From: an uncultured Eubacteriales bacterium | GTDB lineage: Bacteria; Bacillota; Clostridia; Peptostreptococcales; Anaerovoracaceae | DNA length: 64,000 nucleotides | Assembly (NCBI GenBank): GCA_902798745.1 | Contig: CADBXM010000014.1 | Location: forward strand, 1 to 64,000 | Reading direction: 5' to 3' | Shown here: piece by piece, positions 52,398 through 63,231 of the stretch | Numbering within the stretch: position 1 is the first letter of the stretch | How the letters are laid out: every line of letters starts with the position of its first letter | The notes under the pieces: generated by a model | Database searches by the model: none | Told to the model about the DNA's origin: nothing | Seen by the model: only the letters and a program-made list of their open reading frames with translations | Position numbers and translations under genes: made by a program

Positions 52398-53435
52398 ATG
52401 AACGAAAGAGTAACACAGACAAAAGCAGTACCATCCGAGCTGGCAGGCGAAATGACACTTAGGCCGCAGTATTTGAGTGAGTACTGCGGACAGACAGCTA
52501 CCAAAGATAATCTGTCGATATATATAGAGGCAGCCAAGATGAGAGGCGAGCCTCTCGATCACGTGCTTTTCTACGGTCCCCCAGGACTCGGCAAAACAAC
52601 TCTCGCAGGCATTATCGCCAATGAGCTCGGAGTGGATATAAAGGTGACATCGGGTCCGGCTATTGGTCGAGCCGGTGACCTCGCTGCTATCCTCACAAAT
52701 CTAAATGATAATGATGTACTCTTTATAGATGAGATACACAGACTTAACCGTTCTGTCGAGGAAGTCCTTTATTCCGCGATGGAGGATTATGTGCTGGATA
52801 TCATCATCGGTAAAGGCCCTGCCGCGAGGTCATTAAGAATAGATATCGCGAAGTTCACGCTTATCGGCGCTACCACGCGCGCGGGCAGTCTTTCAGGACC
52901 TTTGAGAGACAGATTCGGTATAGTGGAGAAGTTCGAGTTCTACACGCCTGAAGAGATCAAAGAGATCCTAAGGCGAACTGCCAATGTTCTGGATACATCG
53001 ATCGATGAAGAGTCGCTTTCCGAGATAGCAAGGCGCTCAAGAGGGACTCCGCGTATTGGCAACAGACTACTCAAAAGAGTAAGAGATTTCTCGTCCGTCA
53101 TCTCTGACGGGAATGTGGATATAGAAATAACCATGAAGGCTCTTGAAGCACTCGGAGTGGACGAGCTCGGTCTTGAAAAGCTGGACAGAGATATACTTGA
53201 GACGATAATTAAAGGCTTCAACGGAGGGCCTGTCGGGATCGAGACAATTGCCTCTGCGATCGGAGAGGAGAGAGTCACTATAGAAGATGCCAATGAGCCA
53301 TATCTTATACAGGCAGGGCTTCTTTACAGGACTCAGAAGGGAAGAGTCGCTTCAAAAGCGGCATATGAACATATGGACCTGATGTCATACTATCAGGAGC
53401 CTGAATCTGAACAATTACGAATGGAACTGGAGTAA
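52398..53435 (+). CDS. ruvB: Holliday junction ATPase RuvB
   Basis: A 345-residue AAA+ motor. Seen: [19 protein letters not shown], Walker [14 protein letters not shown] (about 60-72), Walker [29 protein letters not shown] and the C-terminal winged helix ending in [14 protein letters not shown]. The next gene, queA, follows within 5 bp, as in many bacteria. Confidence 0.97.
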   Translation: MNERVTQTKAVPSELAGEMTLRPQYLSEYCGQTATKDNLSIYIEAAKMRGEPLDHVLFYGPPGLGKTTLAGIIANELGVDIKVTSGPAIGRAGDLAAILTNLNDNDVLFIDEIHRLNRSVEEVLYSAMEDYVLDIIIGKGPAARSLRIDIAKFTLIGATTRAGSLSGPLRDRFGIVEKFEFYTPEEIKEILRRTANVLDTSIDEESLSEIARRSRGTPRIGNRLLKRVRDFSSVISDGNVDIEITMKALEALGVDELGLEKLDRDILETIIKGFNGGPVGIETIASAIGEERVTIEDANEPYLIQAGLLYRTQKGRVASKAAYEHMDLMSYYQEPESEQLRMELE

Positions 53436-53439
53436 AGTA

Positions 53440-54510
53440 TTGAGAATAGAAGATTTTGATTACAGCTTACCGGAAGAATTGATAGCGCAGACGCCGCTTG
53501 AACAGCGTGACAGCTGCAGACTGATGGTGCTTGACAGAGAAAGCAAGACGATCGAGCACCGTCATTTTTATGATATCCTCGAATACCTTGATCCGGGAGA
53601 CTGCCTGGTACTTAATGACTCACGAGTCATACCGGCCAGAATGTACGGGATCAAGGAAGGTACCGGCGCGCATATAGAGCTCTTACTGATCAAAAGGATA
53701 GATGGCGACAAATGGGAGTGCATGGTCAGACCGGGAAAGCGTCTGCATGAAGGGAACACCGTTATTTTTACGGATGATTTCAAGGCGCACATACTAGGCA
53801 TCCACGATGAAGAAAACGGTACCAGGCTTGTGGAATTTGAATATGAAGGGATATTCATGGAACGTCTGGAAGAGATAGGCTCCATGCCGCTTCCGCCATA
53901 CATCACCAGAAAAGCCGAGGAAAACGACAAGGAAATGTACCAGACGGTTTACAGCAGGATAGATGGCTCGGTCGCTGCTCCTACGGCGGGGCTTCACTTT
54001 ACTGAAGAACTCCTTAAAAAAGCCGAAGATAAAGGCGTAAGGATCGCGTATGTGACCCTGCATGTAGGAATAGGCACTTTCCGGCCTGTCAAAGTGGACG
54101 TGGTGGAAGAGCACAAGATGCATTTCGAGGAGTGCTCTATCGATGAAGAAAACGCTAAGATCATAAATGACACTATAAGCAATGGTGGCCGCATCATTTC
54201 TGTCGGAACTACTTCGACGCGCACGCTGGAAAGCATGGCGGGTATGCCGATGCAGCCATTTAACAGAAACAGCTCAGCAAAGCTTTTCAGAGTAAGGGCA
54301 GGAGAGACATCTACAGGTATATTCATTTATCCGGGGTACGAGTTTAAGATAGTCGACGCGCTTATCACAAACTTTCACCTGCCGAAATCCACACTGATAA
54401 TGCTAGTTTCGGCGCTGTATGACAGAGAAGAGATATTGAAGGCATACGAAGAAGCTGTAAAGGAGCGCTACAGATTCTTTAGTTACGGCGACGCGATGCT
54501 GATCAAATAG
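53440..54510 (+). CDS. queA: SAM:tRNA ribosyltransferase-isomerase QueA
   Basis: A 356-residue enzyme that makes epoxyqueuosine on tRNA. Family parts: [63 protein letters not shown] and [18 protein letters not shown]. The start codon is TTG at 53440, with GGAG 7 bp upstream. The pair with tgt and the distant queH complete the late queuosine steps. Confidence 0.96.
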   Translation: MRIEDFDYSLPEELIAQTPLEQRDSCRLMVLDRESKTIEHRHFYDILEYLDPGDCLVLNDSRVIPARMYGIKEGTGAHIELLLIKRIDGDKWECMVRPGKRLHEGNTVIFTDDFKAHILGIHDEENGTRLVEFEYEGIFMERLEEIGSMPLPPYITRKAEENDKEMYQTVYSRIDGSVAAPTAGLHFTEELLKKAEDKGVRIAYVTLHVGIGTFRPVKVDVVEEHKMHFEECSIDEENAKIINDTISNGGRIISVGTTSTRTLESMAGMPMQPFNRNSSAKLFRVRAGETSTGIFIYPGYEFKIVDALITNFHLPKSTLIMLVSALYDREEILKAYEEAVKERYRFFSYGDAMLIK

Positions 54511-56845
<2,335 letters not shown>

Positions 56846-56859
56846 AAGCAGGATCAATA

Positions 56860-58077
56860 ATGAATATCAAAGAAACAATAGTACTGAATACGGATAAACT
56901 CTGTCCGGCTGCAGAGCATTGCGGAGGCTGCATCTATCAGGGCGTAGATTACGCCGAGCAATACAGGCAGAAAGACAAGTCGGTCAGACGTCTTCTGGCA
57001 AAACATGAGATAGATGAGTCTCTGTATCTTGGCATGGAGCCTGCGATATGCACGGGTGGATACAGAAACAAAATGGAGTATACTTTCGGCGATCTTGAAA
57101 AGGACGGAGAGCTTGAGCTCGGTATGCATTATAAAGGCCGCTGGATGTCCATTATAACGACTGATGAGTGTCAGCTGGTTCCCGGTCCTTTCAACACAGT
57201 TCTTTGCTCTGTGCTTGAATTTTGCCGTTCTAAAGGGTATAGACCATACCACCGCAAACTCCATACGGGGCTTCTTAGGAACCTTGTCGTAAGATGCGGA
57301 GTTCGCACCGGAGAGATCCTTGTAAACGTGGTAACTGCAAGCGACGGCATAGCAAACGGCGCCAATGCCTTTTTCGATGAAGAAGGCTTCCGTGATATGC
57401 TTCTCGGACTCGATACCGGAGATATGAAGATTGTCGGTATTATGCGCACTTTCAACGACAGCTTGGCCGATGCGGTGATCGATGAAAGTCATAAACTACT
57501 GTGGGGCAGGGATTACTACAACGAGGAGATACTTGGACTCAACTTCAAGGTCAAGGCTTTTGCATTCTTCCAGACAAATATCGACGCGGTAGAAAGACTT
57601 TATTCAGATGTGCTTGATGTAGTTCCGGATGTGAGCGATAAAACCGTTTATGATTTATATTGCGGAACAGGTACTATATCGCAACTGATGGCTTCAAAAG
57701 CTAAGGCTGTATACGGAATAGATATCGTCGAAGATTCAATAGAAGCGGCGCACTCAAATACAGATCTTAACGGTATAAAGAACTGCCATTATATATGCGG
57801 TGATGTAAAGGAAAAGCTGGATGAAATACCGGAAAAGCCTGATATAATCGTAGTAGATCCACCACGAGTTGGCATACATGACAAAGCTGTCGCAATGCTC
57901 TGTAGTTATGGGATCGATGAGATCGTTTACGTAAGCTGCAATCCCAAGACGCTCTGCATAAACCTCGACAGCTTCCGCGCGAATGGATACGAGATAAAGC
58001 AGATCAAGTCTTACGACAACTTCCCGATGACGAAACACATCGAGGTAGTAGCGAGGATACAAAAGAAAAAAGCCTGA
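56860..58077 (+). CDS. rlmD: 23S rRNA m5U methyltransferase, RlmD family
   Basis: A 405-residue SAM-dependent methyltransferase of the RlmD/TrmA-type family. Four iron-sulfur cysteines are suggested by CPAAEHCGGC and DECQL. The catalytic domain has FFQTNIDAVERLY, VYDLYCGTGTISQLMA, VVDPPRVGIHDKAV and YVSCNPKTL. The N-terminal TRAM domain of most members is absent. The last residues (KKKA) and the stop border a 27-bp repeat that may be an integration site. The precise target base cannot be told. Confidence 0.92.
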   Translation: MNIKETIVLNTDKLCPAAEHCGGCIYQGVDYAEQYRQKDKSVRRLLAKHEIDESLYLGMEPAICTGGYRNKMEYTFGDLEKDGELELGMHYKGRWMSIITTDECQLVPGPFNTVLCSVLEFCRSKGYRPYHRKLHTGLLRNLVVRCGVRTGEILVNVVTASDGIANGANAFFDEEGFRDMLLGLDTGDMKIVGIMRTFNDSLADAVIDESHKLLWGRDYYNEEILGLNFKVKAFAFFQTNIDAVERLYSDVLDVVPDVSDKTVYDLYCGTGTISQLMASKAKAVYGIDIVEDSIEAAHSNTDLNGIKNCHYICGDVKEKLDEIPEKPDIIVVDPPRVGIHDKAVAMLCSYGIDEIVYVSCNPKTLCINLDSFRANGYEIKQIKSYDNFPMTKHIEVVARIQKKKA

Positions 58078-58104
58078 AAACCGTTGAAATTACTGCGTTT
58101 CAGC
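58078..58104 (+). repeat. 27-bp direct repeat, copy 1 (candidate attachment site)
   Basis: It reads AAACCGTTGAAATTACTGCG and then TTTCAGC. Copy 2 at 58233-58259 matches 22 of 27 bases without a gap. Copy 1 directly abuts the rlmD stop codon, as an attachment core would. Confidence 0.5.
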
Positions 58105-58232
58105 GATTCGCGGTTTCTCCCTGAAAAAGCAGAAATAATCAAAAAATCGCCTTTTCTGGGCCTCAAAATCGGGCCGCATGAGCAGGGGAACATATCAACA
58201 GGTGTAGTTCTGCTGATATGCTAAATGATGCC

Positions 58233-58259
58233 AAACCATTGAAAACACTGAGTTTGAGC
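58233..58259 (+). repeat. 27-bp direct repeat, copy 2
   Basis: It reads AAACCATTGAAAACACTGAG and then TTTGAGC. It lies 155 bp after copy 1 and could be a recombinase arm site or the remains of an earlier insertion. Confidence 0.45.
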
Positions 58260-58410
58260 AAATCTCCGGCTCTGAAAAGTGAGGTGTAGTTCACACAATA
58301 GCGCGGATACAATTTTGTGAGTACAATTATCGCTCTTTTCATAACAATTCTATACTGCTTAAGGGCACGGGGATGCATATTCACTGAATAATTATTCAGG
58401 CGATGCACAA

Positions 58411-58443
58411 GGCACGGTACTGCTATACACCGTGTCTTTTTTA
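58411..58443 (+). terminator. Intrinsic terminator in the junction region
   Basis: Stem GGCACGGT/ACCGTGTC (one G-T pair), 10-base loop, followed by TTTTTTA. Confidence 0.8.
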
Positions 58444-58559
58444 TATGCAGAATAACAGGTTGCACGTTATATGCAAGCTTTCACAGAATTGTGAACTGAC
58501 GGATTCCTCGATAAACTGAATCCGGCAATCAATAGGTGAAACCGGAAGAGGAGAACGCA

Positions 58560-58730
58560 ATGGACACAAAAGAAATGAGCTACTTTGACAGACGACTGCT
58601 GTATGCGATGCAGCTTGCAATCATAAGTAGAGCAAAAGCTGAGGGCCTGCTCCCTTATGCGGATGAAGTAATAGAACTGGAGAACAGAGTCAGGAAAGCT
58701 TACTGGGAAGAGACAGGCGAGCGCCTGTAA
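58560..58730 (+). CDS. Small conserved-type protein of the mobile region
   Basis: A 56-residue soluble protein (MDTKEMSYFDRRLLYAMQLA at the start, ending YWEETGERL) with a good site, GAAGAGGAGAACGCA. It is probably all helical. No family with a known role is recognised. A similar-sized protein of the same style (YDEVRIIVMALVELKNQLIAEGRY) is at 60360; both carry an 'A-EG' segment after a Leu/Met-rich helix. Confidence 0.6.
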   Translation: MDTKEMSYFDRRLLYAMQLAIISRAKAEGLLPYADEVIELENRVRKAYWEETGERL

Positions 58731-58746
58731 ATAATTAGGAATCGGG

Positions 58747-59679
58747 ATGAATATTATAGAGACTGTAATAAGCGCATTAGAAGATGCGTCCTTCACTGAA
58801 AAGGCTGCAGCACTAGACGCTTTAGTGAATGCTGTAATTGAAGATAGCGAGAAAGCCAGGGAATCGATGGGCAGGAATATCTGTTTTGTTCCTATAAAAA
58901 CCATCAAGATGTTTCATGAGCACCCTTTTTATATAGATTACGATGAGGATATGGAAGATCTTGTCCGTTCGATTGCAAAATACGGACAGATAACGCCTGG
59001 TGCTGTGAGATATGCGGGTGACGGGGAATATGAGCTTTTGTCAGGCCACAGACGTTTATATGCATGTAAGCTGGCAGGTATTAAAGAATTCCTGTGTGAG
59101 ATACTGGATCTGTCTGATGACGATGCCTGCATATATATGATAGAGGCAAATCGGCAGCGCACGAACCTTAAGCTGTGTGAAAAAGGGGATATATATCGTC
59201 TCAAGAAAGATCTTATAGATCGCAAGGAAGGAAGAACAACTGAAATCATAGCAGAGGATATCCGGTTGGATCAGGCGGACACCAAACATATTATAAAAAG
59301 ACTGCTTCGCCTGGAAAAACTTATCCCAGACCTTAGGGAAATGGTAGATGATGGAGAAGTCAGCCTTAGATCAGGGTATGAGCTGTCCTTTCTGCCTGCT
59401 CGAACTCAGTGTAAGGTGATTGAGTTTATGGACTACGAACAGCGTAAACCTTCTCATGAGCAATGTATAAGGATGAGAAAACTATATTCTGATGGTAAAT
59501 TAACACCTGATATTATTGGGAATATTATTTCTGAGGATAAACATAATCAGAAAGCAAAGATTACCATAACAAATGAGAATGTGATATCCCGCATCCCTGA
59601 AGAACTATCACCAAGGGGCCAGGAGGAATATATAGAGGCAGCGCTGAAATACTATGAAGAAAAAAGGAGAAGGGGATGA
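58747..59679 (+). CDS. ParB-like protein, first copy
   Basis: A 310-residue ParB/Spo0J-type protein. The N-terminal nuclease/CTPase fold shows DLVRSIAKYGQITPG, YELLSGHRRLYACKLAGI (the GHRR signature) and MIEANRQRTNL. A helix-turn-helix region lies at about 165-215. It has a long N-terminal extension (about 1-45) that the second ParB (61889) lacks. There is no ParA beside it. It may be a transcription or partition factor of the mobile element. Confidence 0.82.
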   Translation: MNIIETVISALEDASFTEKAAALDALVNAVIEDSEKARESMGRNICFVPIKTIKMFHEHPFYIDYDEDMEDLVRSIAKYGQITPGAVRYAGDGEYELLSGHRRLYACKLAGIKEFLCEILDLSDDDACIYMIEANRQRTNLKLCEKGDIYRLKKDLIDRKEGRTTEIIAEDIRLDQADTKHIIKRLLRLEKLIPDLREMVDDGEVSLRSGYELSFLPARTQCKVIEFMDYEQRKPSHEQCIRMRKLYSDGKLTPDIIGNIISEDKHNQKAKITITNENVISRIPEELSPRGQEEYIEAALKYYEEKRRRG

Positions 59680-59948
59680 GGAAAAAAGGCACAAGCTCGT
59701 ATGAAGAGCTTAACTGGTATGAAGCATCAAGTCTTGGGAAGATTTACGTTTCAAGTGAGGTCATATTGTATTCGATCAGTGATCTGGTAGAAATGACAGG
59801 TTGGAGCCATGGTACGATAGAAAAGCTATTCAATGATCCAAGCTTTCCATCGATCGATTATGGGAAAAGAAAACTGGTAGAGAATCATGCATTGATGCAA
59901 TTTCTCTCGGTCAGAAGAGAAAAAGTTAGAAACAGTTATTGGAGGTAG
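59676..59948 (+). CDS. Small helix-turn-helix protein, paralogue A
   Basis: A 90-residue protein whose core SISDLVEMTGWSHGTIEKLF is a helix-turn-helix of excisionase/MerR-like type, followed by FPSIDYGKRKLVENHALMQF, a wing-like stretch. It overlaps the ParB stop by ATGA. The protein at 59951 is a paralogue. An excisionase or regulator role is plausible from size and type; not shown. Confidence 0.62.
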   Translation: MRKKGTSSYEELNWYEASSLGKIYVSSEVILYSISDLVEMTGWSHGTIEKLFNDPSFPSIDYGKRKLVENHALMQFLSVRREKVRNSYWR

Positions 59949-59950
59949 AC

Positions 59951-60319
59951 GTGGCCAGAGATCCATGGATAGATGATGTATATAGCAGGTATGATTATTT
60001 CTTTATTAAGAGTTACGTAAGAAGACGTAAACAAGTTGATAACATCCGGCTTGACTGGCTGGATATCGAAGAACTGTACAGGTCACCAGCGGTGGTTTTA
60101 TTCTCAAAAGAGGAGATTCTTGAGAAAAGCAACTGGAGCGAGGAAGAGGTAAGCCTGTTGTTTGCAGATCGGAGATTTCCAATGACAGAGGTTGCAAGAA
60201 AACAGGTAGTTGAAGTCCATGCTTTGATACAGTTCTTTGCCAGGAAGGAAGTAATAAAGATAAAGCAGTTAGAGGACAGGGCTCAGATGGATCTTATCTT
60301 TGCACATTTGAAAAAGTAA
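59951..60319 (+). CDS. Small helix-turn-helix protein, paralogue B
   Basis: A 122-residue protein starting with GTG at 59951 after GGAGG. The part FSKEEILEKSNWSEEEVSLLF and FPMTEVARKQVVEVHALIQF aligns with the 59676 product over about 45 residues (shared W-S, LF-x-D, FP, K-x-V-E-x-HAL-QF). An N-terminal extension (DDVYSRYDYFFIKSYVRRRK) is added. A tandem pair of this type may act as a heterodimer or as two regulators. Confidence 0.6.
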   Translation: MARDPWIDDVYSRYDYFFIKSYVRRRKQVDNIRLDWLDIEELYRSPAVVLFSKEEILEKSNWSEEEVSLLFADRRFPMTEVARKQVVEVHALIQFFARKEVIKIKQLEDRAQMDLIFAHLKK

Positions 60320-60359
60320 AAATGGTGAAGTTAAATATAAGTGAAGGAGGTAAAGCATC

Positions 60360-60500
60360 ATGTTCAGACCAAAATTCAAATTCACTTATGATGAAGTCAG
60401 GATAATAGTAATGGCGCTGGTCGAACTAAAGAACCAGCTGATAGCAGAAGGCAGATACACTGATGCAGTAGATGACCTTCTGATCAAGTTCGTAGACTGA
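60360..60500 (+). CDS. 46-residue small protein
   Basis: The frame starts MFRPKFKFTYDEVRIIVMAL and ends KFVD, after the strong site GAAGGAGGTAAAGCATC. It is a single short helix-rich protein of a kind I have seen in clostridial integrative elements, with no known function. It is too short for common length cut-offs. Confidence 0.65.
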   Translation: MFRPKFKFTYDEVRIIVMALVELKNQLIAEGRYTDAVDDLLIKFVD

Positions 60501-60601
60501 CGATTGTCCTTTCGGCTCCGGCTGAAGTATTACATGGCTCCGTGCAATAAGGTGCGGAGTCAATTTTATTGCAGCCGGGCAAACCGGAGAAAGGACAAAA
60601 G

Positions 60602-61105
60602 ATGTTTATGAAGATGATATGTAAAGAAAAGGACGGTAATGCTAATGAAGAAAGAAGACAGGCGGAAGAACTGAACAGAGAATTCTATGTCATTGATCCT
60701 GAAGAGTTTGCTGACAAAGATAACAATGAGTATACGCCGGAAGATCCTGAACCGGAGGCACTTATGTCAAAAGTAATCGCCTTCCTTGCAGAAAAATCAG
60801 CAGACAGATTCGACTATATGGCGGATGGTATGGAGATGTTTATTCTCAAGGAAATCGTTTACAGGATGGAGCACACTGATCCGGAGACAGCTGTGATAAT
60901 GCTGCAGTCAATGTTCATGACAAAAGGGCTGGAAAATGCAGCGGTAGATCTGGATATCCTGAATATCTTCAGCGAATACGATGCTGATACTTATGAGACT
61001 TTCATAGACGAACTCTTTGATACAGAGATATTCAATCAGTTTCTGGTATCGAACTGGCTCGACGAAGCTTTCGGAAAGGTAGGCGACAGGCCCTGTCTCA
61101 GTTAG
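60602..61105 (+). CDS. Acidic protein upstream of parA, unknown role
   Basis: A 167-residue, very acidic soluble protein. No signal peptide or TM is seen. It contains NREFYVIDPEEFADKDNNEY and helical stretches such as FDYMADGMEMFILKEIVYRM. The end DEAFGKVGDRPCLS is 11 bp before parA. A possible phage or element accessory protein. Its acidic character would also fit a nucleic acid mimic, but nothing proves that. Confidence 0.55.
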   Translation: MFMKMICKEKDGNANEERRQAEELNREFYVIDPEEFADKDNNEYTPEDPEPEALMSKVIAFLAEKSADRFDYMADGMEMFILKEIVYRMEHTDPETAVIMLQSMFMTKGLENAAVDLDILNIFSEYDADTYETFIDELFDTEIFNQFLVSNWLDEAFGKVGDRPCLS

Positions 61106-61116
61106 GAGGTGTATGA

Positions 61117-61935
61117 ATGGCGAAGACGATAGCTATATGCAATCAGAAAGGCGGAGTCGGAAAGACTACAACTACACTGAATCTCGGTATTGGATTGGCC
61201 AGGGAAGGGAATAAGGTATTGCTGATAGATGGGGATCCACAAAGTGACCTCACAACCAGTCTCGGATGGGATGCTGACTCGATAGAGAATTCTCTTGGAA
61301 GGCTTATGTATCTTGTGACACAGAACTACAAGCCGGATGTTAAGGAAACTATCCTGCATCATCCGGAGGGAGTCGACCTGATACCATCCAATCTGGATCT
61401 TTCATCGATGGAGACACAGCTTGTAAATGCAATGAGCAGAGAGAAAGTGCTGGCAAATCTTTTGAAGGATGTGAAAAAGAACTATGACTATGTCCTAATA
61501 GATTGTATGCCGTCGCTGGGTATGATCACGATCAATGCACTCACAGCAGCGGATAGTGTGGTCATTCCGGTGCAGGCGCAGTACTTGCCGGCAAAAGGTA
61601 TGACACAGCTGATGAAGAGCATAGACATGGTCCGTAACCACACCAATGACAAACTTCAGATAGGTGGTATAGTCATGACACTCGTAGACAACCGCACAAA
61701 TCTGGCGAAGGAAGTCACGGACAAGATCCGGACACAGTATGGTATGCATATCCATATTTTCAATACTCAGATCCCTGTGGCAGTAAAGGCAGCCGAGGCA
61801 TCCAAGGCAGGAATGAGCATATTTGCCTATGACAAGGATTCAAAACCAGCGAAAGCATATGAGCAGCTGACAAGGGAGGTGATGAAGCATGGCGAGCGCG
61901 AGAGACATAGAGATGAAGCTTCCATCGCTAGATGA
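61117..61935 (+). CDS. parA: ParA family partition ATPase
   Basis: A 272-residue deviant-Walker ATPase. Seen: ICNQKGGVGKTTTTLNLG (P-loop with both lysines), LLIDGDPQSDLTTSLG, YDYVLIDCMPSLGMITINAL and VIPVQAQYLPAKGM. The start follows TTAGGAGGTGTATGA. It overlaps parB by 47 bp. With parB it probably maintains the circular form of the element or partitions it during excision. Typical of large integrative elements and plasmids. Confidence 0.95.
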   Translation: MAKTIAICNQKGGVGKTTTTLNLGIGLAREGNKVLLIDGDPQSDLTTSLGWDADSIENSLGRLMYLVTQNYKPDVKETILHHPEGVDLIPSNLDLSSMETQLVNAMSREKVLANLLKDVKKNYDYVLIDCMPSLGMITINALTAADSVVIPVQAQYLPAKGMTQLMKSIDMVRNHTNDKLQIGGIVMTLVDNRTNLAKEVTDKIRTQYGMHIHIFNTQIPVAVKAAEASKAGMSIFAYDKDSKPAKAYEQLTREVMKHGERERHRDEASIAR

Positions 61936-62839
61936 TCTGTTCTCCTCACAGGAAGAGAGAGATGATGCGAAGCTCAAGCGGATATATGAGATCCCGCTTG
62001 ATGAGATAGATCCGTTCCCTGATCACCCTTTCAAGGTCCGGGATGACGAGGACATGATGAACCTCGTGGAATCAGTAAAGGTGAACGGAGTGCTTACGCC
62101 TGCTACAGTCCGGAAGAAAGAAGATGGGAGATATGAACTTCTGTCTGGACACAGGAGATTCAGAGCATGTCAGCTTGCAGGAATCGGAACGCTCAGATGT
62201 GAAGTGGTAGAGATGAACAGGGATGAGGCCACGATATTCATGGTCGAGTCCAACTTTCAGAGAACAACAATACTTCCATCAGAAAAAGCGTTCGCGTACA
62301 AGATGAGGCTGGATGCGATGAAACGAGTTGCAGGAAGACCTTCTAAGAATAATTATTCCCCAGTGGGGAATAATATATGGGAAACCTCATCTGCTGAGAT
62401 GGCATCTGAGGTAGGAGACAGTAAGACTCAGATATTCAGATATATTCGTCTTACTGAACTCTTACCAGAGATTCTGGATATGGTCGATGAAGGGGTGGTT
62501 GCCATGAGACCAGCTGTTGAGCTTTCATATATCCCGAAGCTGCAGCAGGGTCTCATTTGGGAAAGCATGGAAATAGAGGGTTGCACCCCGTCATATGCTC
62601 AGGCAATCAGAATGAGGAAAATGTCAGAAGATCATAAACTCACACCTGAAGCAATAGACGCGATCCTGATGGAGCAGAAACCGAATCAGAAAGAGCGGAT
62701 AGTTCTCAGAGGTGAGCGTTTCAGCAGACTGTTCCCGCCAGATCTTCCAGTGTCCAAGAGAGAGGATTACGTGGCTGCCGCGATGGAACACTATGCCAGA
62801 TTCCGTGAGCGCCAACGCAACAGAGATGATGCAAGGTGA
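61889..62839 (+). CDS. parB: ParB family partition protein, second copy
   Basis: A 316-residue ParB. Seen: DEIDPFPDHPFKVRDDEDM, YELLSGHRRFRACQLAGI, MVESNFQRTTILPSEKAFAYKM and a helix-turn-helix in ASEVGDSKTQIFRYIRLTEL. It differs from the first ParB but shares the same layout. A perfect inverted repeat lies in its own coding sequence (62352-62374). The C-terminal part ends in a basic run (RFRERQRNRDDAR). Confidence 0.93.
   Translation: MASARDIEMKLPSLDDLFSSQEERDDAKLKRIYEIPLDEIDPFPDHPFKVRDDEDMMNLVESVKVNGVLTPATVRKKEDGRYELLSGHRRFRACQLAGIGTLRCEVVEMNRDEATIFMVESNFQRTTILPSEKAFAYKMRLDAMKRVAGRPSKNNYSPVGNNIWETSSAEMASEVGDSKTQIFRYIRLTELLPEILDMVDEGVVAMRPAVELSYIPKLQQGLIWESMEIEGCTPSYAQAIRMRKMSEDHKLTPEAIDAILMEQKPNQKERIVLRGERFSRLFPPDLPVSKREDYVAAAMEHYARFRERQRNRDDAR
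62352..62374. repeat. Inverted repeat inside parB
   Basis: ATTATTCCCCA, a central G, TGGGGAATAAT: two perfect 11-bp arms. It codes for part of the linker before the helix-turn-helix (NNYSPVGNNIW). It could be a ParB binding site (parS) or an operator. The canonical TGTTTCACGTGAAACA site is not what is seen. Confidence 0.5.
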
Positions 62840-62969
62840 TTTCGCTACTTGCAGTGAGCACTCACCCGCAAGTCTCCTCCCCTGTAACCCCTCCTCTATG
62901 ACTACCAGTTACTACCCGAAGAAGAAAATTATTAATACTACAATAATCGCAATATCATGACAAACATGC

Positions 62970-63002
62970 AACGCTCAGATTTAACGATCTGGGCGTTTTT
63001 GT
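62970..63002 (+). terminator. parAB operon terminator
   Basis: 11-bp stem AACGCTCAGAT/ATCTGGGCGTT (one G-T pair), 6-base loop, followed by TTTGTTTT. A smaller hairpin (CTTGC.GTGAG/CTCAC.GCAAG, about 62850-62874) lies closer to the parB stop, in an otherwise featureless, C-rich spacer. Confidence 0.85.
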
Positions 63003-63032
63003 TTTGCCTGAAATTGCGGGAAAGGACAGCAT

Positions 63033-63206
63033 ATGACGAAAACCAAAGACAACAAACCGTATGACGAAGTGATCATCTGCTCGGATGATGCAGGAATGCA
63101 GCTCTATCTCAGCGAGAAAGCAGCTAACAGGCTCAGCTGGATACTGACTGGGATCTGCGTAGTTCTCAGCCTGCCGGTGATCATCCTCGCATTCATGTGC
63201 ATCTAG
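63033..63206 (+). CDS. 57-residue small membrane protein
   Basis: Starts MTKTKDNKPYDEVIICSDDA, with a TM helix LTGICVVLSLPVIILAFMCI at the end. The site AAAGGACAGC precedes it. The N-terminal half is cytoplasmic by charge. No family is recognised. It is 25 bp before the adhesin gene and may share its transcript. Confidence 0.6.
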   Translation: MTKTKDNKPYDEVIICSDDAGMQLYLSEKAANRLSWILTGICVVLSLPVIILAFMCI

Positions 63207-63231
63207 CAAAAGCGAAAGGAGAAATAACGCA

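Larger units (their letters stand above)
58078..58559. other. Non-coding junction: probable end of an integrative element
   Basis: No gene is found in these 482 bp. They begin right after the rlmD stop codon. They hold a 27-bp direct repeat (58078-58104 and 58233-58259), two copies of AGGTGTAGTTC, a 16-bp palindrome (CTGAATAATTATTCAG, 58384-58399) and a terminator. The 3' end of rlmD is a known insertion site for integrative conjugative elements in Firmicutes. The features after it (ParA/ParB, adhesin) are of mobile type. No integrase is in the window. Confidence 0.6.
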
